Source: Candidatus Dojkabacteria bacterium
GTDB lineage: Bacteria; Patescibacteria; Dojkabacteria; SC72
Length of the DNA: 56,149 nucleotides
Direction: 5' to 3'
NCBI GenBank assembly: GCA_023229785.1
Contig: JALNYV010000010.1
Span: forward strand, 1 to 56,149
Shown here: piece after piece, positions 48,236-56,149 of the stretch
Position numbering within the stretch: the first letter of the stretch is position 1
How the letters are laid out: the number at the start of each line of letters is the position of its first letter
Translations under genes and position numbers: made by a program
The notes under the pieces: generated by a model
The model's database searches: none
Told to the model about the DNA's origin: nothing
Seen by the model: only the letters and a program-made list of their open reading frames with translations

Positions 48236-49804
48236 ATGGCTGTTTTGAGATCATTAACGAATGACGAATTAAGGGCTGATCCAGTTCCGGTAAGTGGACC
48301 TATAACAAATGTTGAATTGCGTTCCAGTGCGATTAATGTATCTGGACCTTTAACAGATACCCAATTAAGGGCAACCGATGTTGATGTTATAGTTACAGAA
48401 TCAGCACTTCCCTCTGGTGCAGCTACAGAAGTGACATTATCTTCTATAGATAATAACATTGTTACTTGTGATACAGATAATGTAATTCTTAGTGAAGGGT
48501 CATCTATTATAGGTTCTGTGAAAATTACAGATGGAGTAGATACAGCTGATGTTATTGCATGTAATGGGTGTTTGGGTCTTGTAACTATTTCTCCTGGTCA
48601 TGTTTCCATATTAAATAGTACTAATGTTGTATTGGCTGGTGGTGCTACATGGACAGGTACAGCTGAGATTACTGATAATTATGGAGTAATACAAGTTATT
48701 GTTAAAGCTTCTCATGATTCAGCAACGAACGGTTTAGTAGTAGAGTTTTCTCCGGATGGTACTAACTGGGATTCAAACGATATGTATACTATAACTGCTA
48801 ATGTTGGAAAAGTATTTTCTTTTCAACCAGCAGCTCAATATTACAGAGTATCATATACTAATGGGGCAACATTACAAACATATTTTAGGCTGCAAACCAG
48901 TTTAAAACCATATTATGTAAAACCATCCAGCCATAGAATTGCAGATAATATTAGCTCTCAAGATGATGCTGAATTGGTTAAAGCGGTTTTAGCTGCTGAA
49001 ATGCCTGGCGGTACTTTTACTGCTATTAATGCTACTGCTGGTGGAAATCTTAAATGCTCTATAGAAGAACTTGAATCGGGAATTAGTTCAAATAGTAATA
49101 GTCAATTAAATGTTACAGCTTTCGATTCAACAGGGGTAGAAATATTACAACCCCTAACAGATACCGAGCTTAGAGCCACACCTGTTCCTGTATCTGCAAC
49201 TGATTTAGATATTAGACCAATAATATATTCAACAGATAATATTCTTGTTTATGGAAAAACAGGAACATCAACATATCAATCTCCACGAATAGACGTAATA
49301 ACGCATGAACTAATAAACCTTCCTGCCGATCATCATGAAATTCATGAAGGGAATTCGTATACAGTAAGTGATTCTGTTGCTGTAAATACTACTACTGTAA
49401 AGTGGCAAGTTACAACGCCTGATTCTACGACATATGCACATATGATTTTTGATTTATCTTGTACCGGAGAAGCAACATTTTTAATTACTGAAGGGTCAGA
49501 TAGAACGGATGGAACAACTTTAGTGGAGGTAAATAGAAACCGAGTAGGCACACCTAATACAGCTGCAACAATTGTTACCAGAACACCTACTGATGGCACT
49601 ACGGATGGTGCTGTAACCTTACTGAATACTAGAACAGGTATTACTGGTGTAGGAGGGAAAAGTGTTGAAACTGGTAGTTCTAGGGGTGTTAATGAATGGA
49701 TATTAAAACCTAATACTAAATATGTTGTATCGATTACTACTTACGCAGATGTTTATGTGTCATGTATTTTAAATTGGTACGAACATATTAGTTTAACTGC
49801 TTAA
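48236..49804 (+). CDS. Virion protein with LTDxELRAxPVPVS repeats
   Basis: A 522-residue protein. The motif LTNDELRADPVPVSG at residue 6, with degenerate copies at about 24 (ITNVELRSSAINVSG) and 39 (LTDTQLRATDVDV) and another at about 303 (LTDTELRATPVPVSA). This repeat is found in many environmental phage structural proteins. The centre is a beta-sandwich (ATWTGTAEITDNYGVIQVIV, FSPDGTNWDSNDMY) and the C-terminus another (WILKPNTKYVVSITTYADVY). Likely an outer fibre or decoration protein. Confidence 0.7.
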   Translation: MAVLRSLTNDELRADPVPVSGPITNVELRSSAINVSGPLTDTQLRATDVDVIVTESALPSGAATEVTLSSIDNNIVTCDTDNVILSEGSSIIGSVKITDGVDTADVIACNGCLGLVTISPGHVSILNSTNVVLAGGATWTGTAEITDNYGVIQVIVKASHDSATNGLVVEFSPDGTNWDSNDMYTITANVGKVFSFQPAAQYYRVSYTNGATLQTYFRLQTSLKPYYVKPSSHRIADNISSQDDAELVKAVLAAEMPGGTFTAINATAGGNLKCSIEELESGISSNSNSQLNVTAFDSTGVEILQPLTDTELRATPVPVSATDLDIRPIIYSTDNILVYGKTGTSTYQSPRIDVITHELINLPADHHEIHEGNSYTVSDSVAVNTTTVKWQVTTPDSTTYAHMIFDLSCTGEATFLITEGSDRTDGTTLVEVNRNRVGTPNTAATIVTRTPTDGTTDGAVTLLNTRTGITGVGGKSVETGSSRGVNEWILKPNTKYVVSITTYADVYVSCILNWYEHISLTA

Positions 49805-49995
49805 TGAAAATGAAAGAAATTAAAGAAACAAGAGTTGATGTCCGATCTTTCTTAGAACAAGAGAGACAACGATTAATGGATAAAACTATATTATTTAATA
49901 AGATACAACAAAAGAAGATTGATATATTAACTTTTGCAATCAGTGAATGGGAAGATCTTCGGTTGTCATATAATGGTGATATTAATAATGAATGA
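49804..49995 (+). CDS. Small helical protein
   Basis: A 63-residue charged, helical protein (VDVRSFLEQERQRLMDKTIL). TAATG-coupled to the gene upstream and overlapping the next start. Unknown. Confidence 0.58.
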   Translation: MKMKEIKETRVDVRSFLEQERQRLMDKTILFNKIQQKKIDILTFAISEWEDLRLSYNGDINNE

Positions 49996-50524
49996 TATAA
50001 TTAAAAAAGATTCCGAATTAACCCCTGAAGAATATCAGTTAAAATGTGATATGGCCGCTGAGAATATTATCGAAATAGCAGGAGATATGACGATTCCATT
50101 TAGGGAGAAGATTGAAAAGATAGAGTTTATATTATTTTATTTCGATCAGGTTCAGATTCCTGTCAAACATACCTTCTGTGATGGTGTTTATGTTAGAGAA
50201 ATAACCATCAAGAAGGGTACATTATTAACAAATCTTTATCATAAGACCGAAACTATAGATTTAATGATAAACGGAAATATATCGATAGTAACTCCTGATG
50301 GATTAAAGAATTTACAGGGGTTTAATACTCTTGTTGCTATGCCTGGAACGAAGAGGATCGGGTTTGCCTTGGAAGATACTCAGTGGGTTACAGTTCATAA
50401 ATATACTGGTAAGGTTCCAGAAACAGATGAGGAATTAAACAAGCTAGAAGATGATTTGTTTACAAATAATTATTCATATTTCAATATTGTAGATGCAGAG
50501 GTTAAGGAGGATATATGGCAGTAA
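49988..50524 (+). CDS. Cupin-like phage protein
   Basis: A 178-residue protein. KHTFCDGVYVREITIKKGTL, LYHKTETIDLMINGNISIVT, TLVAMPGTKRIGFALEDTQW, VTVHKY is a cupin-like beta-barrel pattern (His-rich strands) found in many podovirus tail clusters. Role unknown. ATG 49988 overlaps the upstream stop; the earlier in-frame ATG (49934) lies inside the upstream gene. Confidence 0.7.
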   Translation: MNDIIKKDSELTPEEYQLKCDMAAENIIEIAGDMTIPFREKIEKIEFILFYFDQVQIPVKHTFCDGVYVREITIKKGTLLTNLYHKTETIDLMINGNISIVTPDGLKNLQGFNTLVAMPGTKRIGFALEDTQWVTVHKYTGKVPETDEELNKLEDDLFTNNYSYFNIVDAEVKEDIWQ

Positions 50525-51201
50525 TAGAATCAGCAATATCTGGCGGATTGGGTTTAGTAGGTTCTATTATAGGCGCAGGGGCGGCAGGAGATGCAGCAGA
50601 TGCACAGATGGCAGCTGCCAGAGAATCTATAGCTTTTCAGAAAGAACAGTCTAAGATTGCCAGAGAAGATTTAGCTCCATGGAGAAAATCTGGCGAGACT
50701 GCTTTAAATGTATTAACACAGAAAACTTTGGCGGGTCCTGGTCAGTTTACGAAATCGCCTGGATACCAGTTCAGATTAGATGAAAACCAGAAAGCCATTG
50801 AGCGTAATCGGGCAGCAAGAGGGGGGATAGGTGGTGGTGCAATGTCCAAAGCCCTTCAGCGATATGGACAGGATTATGCTTCTGGTGAGTATCAGAATTT
50901 CCTTAATCAGTATTATGCCAGTTTAAATCCATATCAGAATTTATCTAATACTGGTCAGGCTTCAGCTGCACGACAGGCAGCAACCTCCACGCAGTTAGGT
51001 CAAAATGTTGGAAATACAATGGTTGGTGCAGGTAATGCTCAAGCTGCCGGTTATATCAATCAGGCTAATGCTATCACTAGTGGTATTGGTTCTGGGATTA
51101 ATAACTATTTAAATTGGAAGTCATTACAACAAGCAGCGGTGACACCTGCAACTACGATCCCAACTGCTAACCCGGCTGCACCAGTTATAATGGGAAATTA
51201 A
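50515..51201 (+). CDS. DNA ejection / internal virion protein (gp7-like)
   Basis: A 228-residue Ala/Gly/Gln-rich protein. Hydrophobic, Gly-rich N-terminus (SGGLGLVGSIIGAGAAG), then LAPWRKSGETALNVL, FTKSPGYQFRLDENQKAIER, RAARGGIGGGAMSKALQRYG and QDYASGEYQNFL. This pattern is conserved in podovirus ejection proteins located just before the giant core protein. Likely injected into the periplasm or membrane on infection. AAGGAGG site. Confidence 0.75.
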   Translation: MAVIESAISGGLGLVGSIIGAGAAGDAADAQMAAARESIAFQKEQSKIAREDLAPWRKSGETALNVLTQKTLAGPGQFTKSPGYQFRLDENQKAIERNRAARGGIGGGAMSKALQRYGQDYASGEYQNFLNQYYASLNPYQNLSNTGQASAARQAATSTQLGQNVGNTMVGAGNAQAAGYINQANAITSGIGSGINNYLNWKSLQQAAVTPATTIPTANPAAPVIMGN

Positions 51202-51213
51202 AGGAGAATGACA

Positions 51214-52434
51214 ATGCCCGAAATACCTGCATTACAAACGAACAATTTAGACTTTTCCAATGCTCTTCAGAATATGGCAGTAATGAAGCGTCAAAGAGAA
51301 CAGGATGCTGCTCTTGCTGAAACCAGAGGATTGCAAAATGAAGTCATAAGAGGGCAGATTGCAAACCAGCCAGCACAAAATGAGCTTGCAAAGATGCAAA
51401 CACAGAGGGAAATCCTTGCTGCAAGAAAAGAATTTAATGAACTTGCTCCATCTGATACTAATGCAATTATAAATACTAAAGACCCAATTTTAAAACGACA
51501 ACATATTGATAGTTATTATAAGTTGGGTAGCAGTGTTGGTATGAGATTACCTGTTCCTGAATCATATGATATTAAAGACCCCACAACCGGAGCTGTTATT
51601 GGATTTAATCAGGAGGCAGCAGATACTGATCTTAAGTTGATTGCAATTGGTAGTGCTAAAACTAATAAGGTTTTAGCTAATGGAACTCCATCTTATACGA
51701 TATTTAAAGACCCTAAAGATAATCTTTATAAAAGGCAAGATTTTACATGGCAAGATGGAAAAACCGTTCCCAATGGTGAACCTTATCCAGTAGAAAATAA
51801 AGCCGTGACACAAGAATTAGACGTAAAGAAAACAAATGCTGATATTAAAAAGGGTGAAGAAACTACGGCGCAGGGTTGGGAAAATGTAAAGACAAATCAA
51901 AGGAACGCTCAAACCAATGCAGAGCGAGCAGATATTTATAGGATTAAAACACTAAAACCTGCTAATCCTAAAGCAGCGAATACAGCCCCTTATTACAATA
52001 TGATTACTGGTGAGACAGCATATTATAATAAAAGTGATAAAATGCCTGCACAGTTTGTTTCTCCGGCTTTGGCAAAACAATATATTGCAGACGGTCAAAC
52101 TACGCCTATATGGAATACAAAAACAAAGAAAATGGAGTTTAAAAAACCTCAAGAAGCTATTGGGGGTGAGATAACAGTGGATGGTAAAACTACAACACTT
52201 CCAGGGCTTATTGGCAATGGAACATATGTAAATGTAGTGCAGGGTGAACCAGGGGATACTCCATGGGGTACAAGAACTGTTGGAAGTACCAACAAACCTA
52301 CTCCCAAAGCAGCACGAACAATGAAACCACAATCAACTGCTAAAAACAAAACCCTTGTCAAGCAACAGAGGAATACTGCAACAGGACAAATAAGAAATGT
52401 TTATTCTGATGGTACAGTGGAGATTGTTAATTGA
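51214..52434 (+). CDS. Ejection-associated protein; 3' end altered by IS insertion
   Basis: A 406-residue Gln/Asn/Lys-rich helical protein (QREQDAALAETRGLQNEVIR), with a basic C-terminal tail. It lies between the gp7-like protein and the giant internal protein, the usual ejection-protein cluster. ATG 51214 is chosen because AAGGAG lies 7 bases upstream; ATG 51208 would abut it. The final TGA (52432-52434) appears to come from the end of the TnpB element; without it the gene would end VK-TGA overlapping the next ATG. Confidence 0.7.
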   Translation: MPEIPALQTNNLDFSNALQNMAVMKRQREQDAALAETRGLQNEVIRGQIANQPAQNELAKMQTQREILAARKEFNELAPSDTNAIINTKDPILKRQHIDSYYKLGSSVGMRLPVPESYDIKDPTTGAVIGFNQEAADTDLKLIAIGSAKTNKVLANGTPSYTIFKDPKDNLYKRQDFTWQDGKTVPNGEPYPVENKAVTQELDVKKTNADIKKGEETTAQGWENVKTNQRNAQTNAERADIYRIKTLKPANPKAANTAPYYNMITGETAYYNKSDKMPAQFVSPALAKQYIADGQTTPIWNTKTKKMEFKKPQEAIGGEITVDGKTTTLPGLIGNGTYVNVVQGEPGDTPWGTRTVGSTNKPTPKAARTMKPQSTAKNKTLVKQQRNTATGQIRNVYSDGTVEIVN

Positions 52435-52600
52435 CTGCTCCAACGACTAAAGTCGATGGATTCCAACTTCACGGAATCCAGCCCTCTCAGGCATACGCGA
52501 GAGAAGGAATTGCAGATTCTCCATTGGCTAAAACCGTCAGCCCGACGGCTAATATGTTACGGGCAGCGTTGTGGTCTCTATCAAGTAAAGTTCCACATTC
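52431..52600 (-). ncRNA. Predicted TnpB guide RNA (omegaRNA) / IS right end
   Basis: TnpB elements make a non-coding RNA from the 3' part of tnpB through the right end. Here three hairpins follow on the reverse strand: CTCTC/GAGAG, GGATTCC/GGAATCC (52458-52464 with 52473-52479) and CGACT/AGTCG (52444-52455). The guide would extend into the phage gene upstream. The 5' limit is a guess. Confidence 0.5.
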
Positions 52601-53626
52601 AGGGCAACACCATTCACGAACAGAGAGGTTAAGTTTGGAAAGAGTAAAGCCACAATTAGAGCATCGCTTACTTGACGGATACCATTTGTCGATTCCGACA
52701 ATGGTTCTTCCGTACCAGTTTGCTTTATACTCAAGCTGTCTTACAAACTCGCTCCAACCTGCATCCGCTATTGATTTTGAAAGGTGTCTGTTACGTTGCA
52801 TGTTCTTTACTGCAAGTGTTTCTATGGCTATCGTTTGGTTTTCACGGATAAGCCTTGTGCTTAATTTATGCGAAAAGTCTTTCCTTGTATCTGCTACCTT
52901 TGCATGTATTCTGGCAACTTTCAGCTTTGCCTTTTCACGATTCTTTGAACCTTTCTGTTTCTTGGCAAGGACTCTCTGTGCTTTAGCAAGTTTCTTTTCA
53001 GCCTTACGAAAGGCATTAGGTGCGGCTATCTTCTCACCTGTTGATAATACCGCAAAATGGGTAAGTCCTAAATCAATTCCTATTGCTTCGGTTCTGACGG
53101 GTAATGCTGCAATGGCATCATCACAGAGCATGGAAACAAAGTATCGATTTGCCGTGTCTTTAGAAACGGTAACAGTTGTTACCTTGGCAGCTTTGGGTAT
53201 TGTTCGGGAAAACCTGATTGTAAGCGGTTCTTTCATCTTAGCAAGCGTTAAGGCTTTGCCGTTCCATTTAAAAGCACTCGTTGTATATGCCGCTGACTGC
53301 TTGCCATGCTTTGATTTGAAAGAAGGGTATGCAGTTCGTTTGGCAAAGAAGTTTACAAAGGCTGTCTGTAGATGCCTCAAGGATTGCTGTACCGGAACAC
53401 AGGAAACATCATTCATCCAATTCAATTCAGGCTGCTTCTTTAGGACAGTCAACATAGCGGAGGTTTCATGGTAGCCAACTCTTTCTTTTCTTTCGTACCA
53501 AGCATCGGTTCTTTGCCTGAGCATATAGTTATAGGCAAAGCGGGTGCATCCGAAGGTTTGAGCAAGATTGTCAACCTGTTCGGGGGTTGGATAGAATCTA
53601 AACGAATATGCCCTCTTGATATTCAT
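52487..53626 (-). CDS. tnpB: TnpB RNA-guided nuclease (IS605 OrfB)
   Basis: A 379-residue, apparently intact TnpB. N-terminal KRAYSFRFYPTPEQVDNLAQ and FAYNYMLRQRTDAW; RuvC-like catalytic residues in IGIDLGLTHFAVLS (Asp), IAIETLAVKNMQ (Glu) and LLDRDHNAARNIL (Asp); zinc finger CSNCG ... CPECG between the last two. Known members cut DNA guided by an RNA from the element's right end, favouring retention of the IS. ATG 53626 begins MNIKRAYSF, the usual family start; a GTG two codons earlier is possible. Confidence 0.93.
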   Translation of the reverse strand: MNIKRAYSFRFYPTPEQVDNLAQTFGCTRFAYNYMLRQRTDAWYERKERVGYHETSAMLTVLKKQPELNWMNDVSCVPVQQSLRHLQTAFVNFFAKRTAYPSFKSKHGKQSAAYTTSAFKWNGKALTLAKMKEPLTIRFSRTIPKAAKVTTVTVSKDTANRYFVSMLCDDAIAALPVRTEAIGIDLGLTHFAVLSTGEKIAAPNAFRKAEKKLAKAQRVLAKKQKGSKNREKAKLKVARIHAKVADTRKDFSHKLSTRLIRENQTIAIETLAVKNMQRNRHLSKSIADAGWSEFVRQLEYKANWYGRTIVGIDKWYPSSKRCSNCGFTLSKLNLSVREWCCPECGTLLDRDHNAARNILAVGLTVLANGESAIPSLAYA

Positions 53627-53674
53627 AATCACACAATAAACCTAAACCGTGTAAAAGTCAAGAGCGCAATTCCT

Positions 53675-53694
53675 CCGACGCCTAAAGGCATCGG
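53675..53694. repeat. IS left-end hairpin
   Basis: CCGACGCC-TAAA-GGCATCGG with one mismatch, about 18 bases from the inferred element end. Subterminal hairpins of this sort are recognised by the IS605-type transposase. Confidence 0.65.
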
Positions 53695-53712
53695 TTTCCT
53701 TGCGAGGTTTTT

Positions 53713-56149
53713 ATGAATAATGATGGTTGGGTTGATATTCCTGCCACTACTACAGATGAATGGGTTGATTTAAAGACTCAACCGATATCTAAACCTACTA
53801 AATCGATGGAAGGATTAGAGAGTAAGCCACAAAGAGGATTTACTGGATCGTGGGATGAAAACGATCCTGCTTATGTTGCCCCTGAAAAGGAATTAAAACC
53901 AGCCACATGGAAACAGACATTAACTGAATCTTTACCCGAAGCTGTTAAAGGTGGATTAGCAAAGGCTGTAGCCGGTGGAGTACAGACATATGCCGATGTT
54001 ACCGGAAACAAGAAACTTCAAGAAGATGTTAAGTATGCTTTGGAAGGAATCAAGTCAGGAGATAAGGCGTTAAGGGAAAAGTATGAACTTTCCACAACAC
54101 AGGAAGATGTTGTTGGTGCTGCTTCTTCATTAGCTACCAATATACCTTTTATGGTGGTTGGTACGTTGACAGGAGGAAGTGCTGTTCCTTTAATAGCAAT
54201 GGGAACACAGTCAGGATTACAGAAGTATGCTGATTACAGGGGCAAAGATAAACCGATAGGTCAATCTGCTGTGGCATCTTTAGCAACTGGTGGAGTGGAA
54301 ATAATCACAGAACTTACACCAATGAATGTTTTGTTAAAGAAGGGAACACCTTTCTTTAAGAGATTAGCAGCAGAATTAAAGTCTGAGATCATTGGAGAAA
54401 ATGCGGCTACATTTTTCCAAGATGCTATTGATGCGGCTAATCAGGAAATGACCTGGGGTGAGTTTATCAATGCTGAAAGATTAAAGAACGCAGCATGGTC
54501 TACCACAAAGCAGACAGCAATGGCAGCAGGAGTTATGACAGGTGGAGCGCAATTATTAAACAGGAACGCAGAACAAGCACCTCCTACGCCTCCTATTGTT
54601 GAACCACAAACAGCACCGACACCGGCAGCAGAAGGTTTCTCAACACAGGGGATGCCGACTAACGAACAGATTATTCAACCAACTAATTTACCAAGAGAAC
54701 ATGCTAAGAATGTGCTTCGACAAATGCTTAACGAAAAGGCACAAGAAGGATTCAGCACAGAAGGAATGCCGACTAATGAGCAGATAGTACAGCCTCTGAT
54801 TGCTCAGACTCAAGCACCTGGTATACCAGTTAAACAATCTACAGGAAAGGTTATAGGGTTTGGAGAAGAGACAGACACAGAAGCCCCTGTTCCTGTTGTT
54901 GAACAGTCTGTTGCACCGACACCTCAACCAGAACAAATAAATGCACCTACAGCAATTTCAGAGGCAGTAATGCCTATACCTGATGTTACACGAGAATTAA
55001 ATCAGAAGATAGAAAAACCAGTTGTTGCAGAAAAGGCAACCACTGATAAACAACCACATGAAGTAACTTTAAATGATTATATTGGTGATGTCGGTAATTT
55101 AACCGGAAAGCAAAGAAGTGAAGAGATTGCTTTCAGGAAGTTCAATCATGCTAAAGATGTTGAAGAAGCATTAATTGAGGGTAAGGATGTTCCCATAGAA
55201 GTTCTTGCTGATTATAAAGATGAGAAATGGGCGCAGAAAGCTATTACTAAATTTAGAACAGCAGAGATGCGTAAACCTGTAACAGAACAGAAAGCAGTGC
55301 CGGAACCATCTATGGTTTCAAAGGAAGCACCTACATTAGATGCAGAAACAAATAAGAAGTTGGACATGAAGATTAAATATGGTCCTACATCTGTTACTAA
55401 GAGAGAGAGGATAAATGATTTATTCAAGAAGGGTGCTACTCTTGATTCTTCTGTTGAAAGATCAGGCTTAACCAGCATTGATAAGTACGAGTTAGGTATG
55501 CTGGTAAAGATGAGAGAACCTGGAAAGGCCGACCAAAAAAGAATAGACGAATTAACCAACAAGGCAAAACAGGACCTTCCCATAAGTTATAGTTACACTG
55601 CTAAATTGGGTGATAAGTATTACAAATTGTCTAAGACGGAATATGATTATTTTAATTCCCTGAAGCAGGAACCATCAAATATGACTCCTAAAGAATTTTC
55701 TGTCTCACAAAAGCCTAAAAGTGAGATACAAACTCCGTTGTCATTAACAAATGAGACACAAGTTAAAGAAACAGCCAAACCTTTAATACAAGAAGAAGCA
55801 CCTGTTAAACAGCCTGAAGTCATTGTTGAGCCAAAGCGCACACCTTTGAAGTTAAAGGAAACAGCGGTTGAATCAAAGAAAGAATTAACAGGCATCCAAA
55901 AGGCTCAACAGGCTAGGGCAGAAAAATCCTTAGATAAATATATTAGGCTTGAAGGTAAATCTGTAACTAAGCGTCAAATGGTAGAACAACTATCAGCCGA
56001 TGGATATATCCCTAAACCTATGGAAGTCTTTGATGAAGCAGCAAAAAAGAAAGATGAATTAATAGCTGAAAGAGCAAGGGCAAAATATATCTTTACCAAA
56101 GATAGGGCATATTCAAATGGCAATATCCCAATGGTGAAAGAGGGAATGG
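53713..56149 (+). CDS. Giant internal virion (ejection) protein, N-terminal part (continues at base 1)
   Basis: The first 766 codons before the circular join (the copy continues to the window end). Early residues MNNDGWVDIPATTTDEWVDL, then a Gly/Ala-rich, partly hydrophobic zone (about 70-180: LPEAVKGGLAKAVAGGVQTY and LATNIPFMVVGTLTGGSAVP) that could insert into membranes. A disordered Pro/Gln/Thr-rich linker (about 300-480) contains a repeated motif, GFSTQGMPTNEQII and GFSTEGMPTNEQIV (near 307 and 345). Then charged helical segments lead to the join. The GAGG ribosome site 6 bases before ATG lies inside the TnpB element's left end. Full length 2335 residues. Confidence 0.8.
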   Translation, partial: MNNDGWVDIPATTTDEWVDLKTQPISKPTKSMEGLESKPQRGFTGSWDENDPAYVAPEKELKPATWKQTLTESLPEAVKGGLAKAVAGGVQTYADVTGNKKLQEDVKYALEGIKSGDKALREKYELSTTQEDVVGAASSLATNIPFMVVGTLTGGSAVPLIAMGTQSGLQKYADYRGKDKPIGQSAVASLATGGVEIITELTPMNVLLKKGTPFFKRLAAELKSEIIGENAATFFQDAIDAANQEMTWGEFINAERLKNAAWSTTKQTAMAAGVMTGGAQLLNRNAEQAPPTPPIVEPQTAPTPAAEGFSTQGMPTNEQIIQPTNLPREHAKNVLRQMLNEKAQEGFSTEGMPTNEQIVQPLIAQTQAPGIPVKQSTGKVIGFGEETDTEAPVPVVEQSVAPTPQPEQINAPTAISEAVMPIPDVTRELNQKIEKPVVAEKATTDKQPHEVTLNDYIGDVGNLTGKQRSEEIAFRKFNHAKDVEEALIEGKDVPIEVLADYKDEKWAQKAITKFRTAEMRKPVTEQKAVPEPSMVSKEAPTLDAETNKKLDMKIKYGPTSVTKRERINDLFKKGATLDSSVERSGLTSIDKYELGMLVKMREPGKADQKRIDELTNKAKQDLPISYSYTAKLGDKYYKLSKTEYDYFNSLKQEPSNMTPKEFSVSQKPKSEIQTPLSLTNETQVKETAKPLIQEEAPVKQPEVIVEPKRTPLKLKETAVESKKELTGIQKAQQARAEKSLDKYIRLEGKSVTKRQMVEQLSADGYIPKPMEVFDEAAKKKDELIAERARAKYIFTKDRAYSNGNIPMVKEGM
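56013..56149. repeat. Terminal direct repeat, right copy
   Basis: Copy of bases 1-137 with a single silent T-to-G change at 56136. It marks the overlap that closes the circle. Confidence 0.9.

Larger units (their letters stand above)
52431..53712 (-). mobile_element. IS200/IS605-type element carrying TnpB only
   Basis: The element lies opposite to the late operon between two virion genes. Its right end (low coordinates) has the palindrome CGACT-AA-AGTCG and a GGATTCC/GGAATCC hairpin ending at ...GCAGTCAA (reverse strand), and its left end has an imperfect CCGACGCC-TAAA-GGCATCGG hairpin. No TnpA is present, so it would need a transposase in trans. Boundaries are inferred: TTGA at 52431 and the base before ATG 53713. 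Base composition is visibly richer in G+C than the phage around it. Confidence 0.78.

Noticed and set aside
52431..53474. Long forward frame (347 codons) overlapping the TnpB gene
   Set aside because: It is antisense to an intact TnpB, has no ribosome site and a non-protein-like composition; it is a shadow of the reverse-strand gene.
1..56149. tRNA genes
   Set aside because: I looked for cloverleaf-like arms in the intergenic stretches and saw none; genes here are tightly packed and the larger gaps contain dyads without tRNA consensus boxes.

Overview
The window is essentially one complete genome of a tailed bacteriophage with a P22-like (short-tailed, podovirus) virion plan. It is AT-rich, densely coded and full of ATGA/TAATG gene junctions with AGGAGG-type ribosome sites. 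The first 137 bases recur at the very end (56013-56149) with one synonymous mismatch, and a 2335-codon gene reads in frame across that join. The contig is therefore a circle of about 56,012 bp opened inside the largest gene. Strong ribosome sites and a holin/endopeptidase lysis set point to a bacterial host. Host identity cannot be read from the sequence; an exported FN3 protein and a spanin-like protein would fit a Gram-negative.

Layout. (1) 31054 -> 52434 -> 53713 -> (join) -> 8125, rightward: the late operon. Order: P22-type portal, small basic proteins, capsid-staple-like protein, scaffold, P22-type coat, an HNH gene, beta-helix/decoration proteins, gp4-like connector, fibres, a gp10-like tail hub split by a tailspike gene, ejection proteins, an IS200/IS605-type TnpB element, the giant internal virion protein, a tail fibre, then lysis genes, closing at a terminator near 8200. 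(2) 13330 -> 8300, leftward: about 19 small accessory genes (YopX-like, Cys-rich and several mutually paralogous proteins) behind a TTGCAA-17-TATAAT promoter. (3) 13548-23857, rightward: a structured leader, then replication/recombination genes: prim-pol/helicase, PD-(D/E)XK nuclease, Erf annealase, RuvC-like resolvase, a small-terminase-like protein, a Rha-like regulator and conserved unknowns. (4) 26075 -> 23854, leftward: small unknown proteins, meeting block 3 at a shared hairpin. (5) 26076-27369: two mostly non-coding stretches full of perfect inverted repeats around a ribbon-helix-helix-like gene, the best candidate for a replication origin or regulatory hub. (6) 27370-30205, rightward: an HNH-like gene, two tiny membrane proteins, large terminase. 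(7) 30910 -> 30289, leftward: an RHH-like putative repressor and two small genes, divergent from the late operon.

Replication probably uses the prim-pol/ATPase together with Erf, an exonuclease and a resolvase to make concatemers. These are packaged by the P22-like terminase/portal, which agrees with a circularly permuted assembly. No integrase, tRNA or CRISPR array was seen.

The most unusual points are the tail-hub gene split around a tailspike (with an Ig-like domain divided between two reading frames), the TnpB insertion that seems to have landed exactly on an ATGA stop/start overlap, a possible three-way-junction RNA leader at 13548-13666, an amber codon inside a Lys-rich virion-operon peptide, and the palindrome-rich locus around 26.1-27.2 kb.
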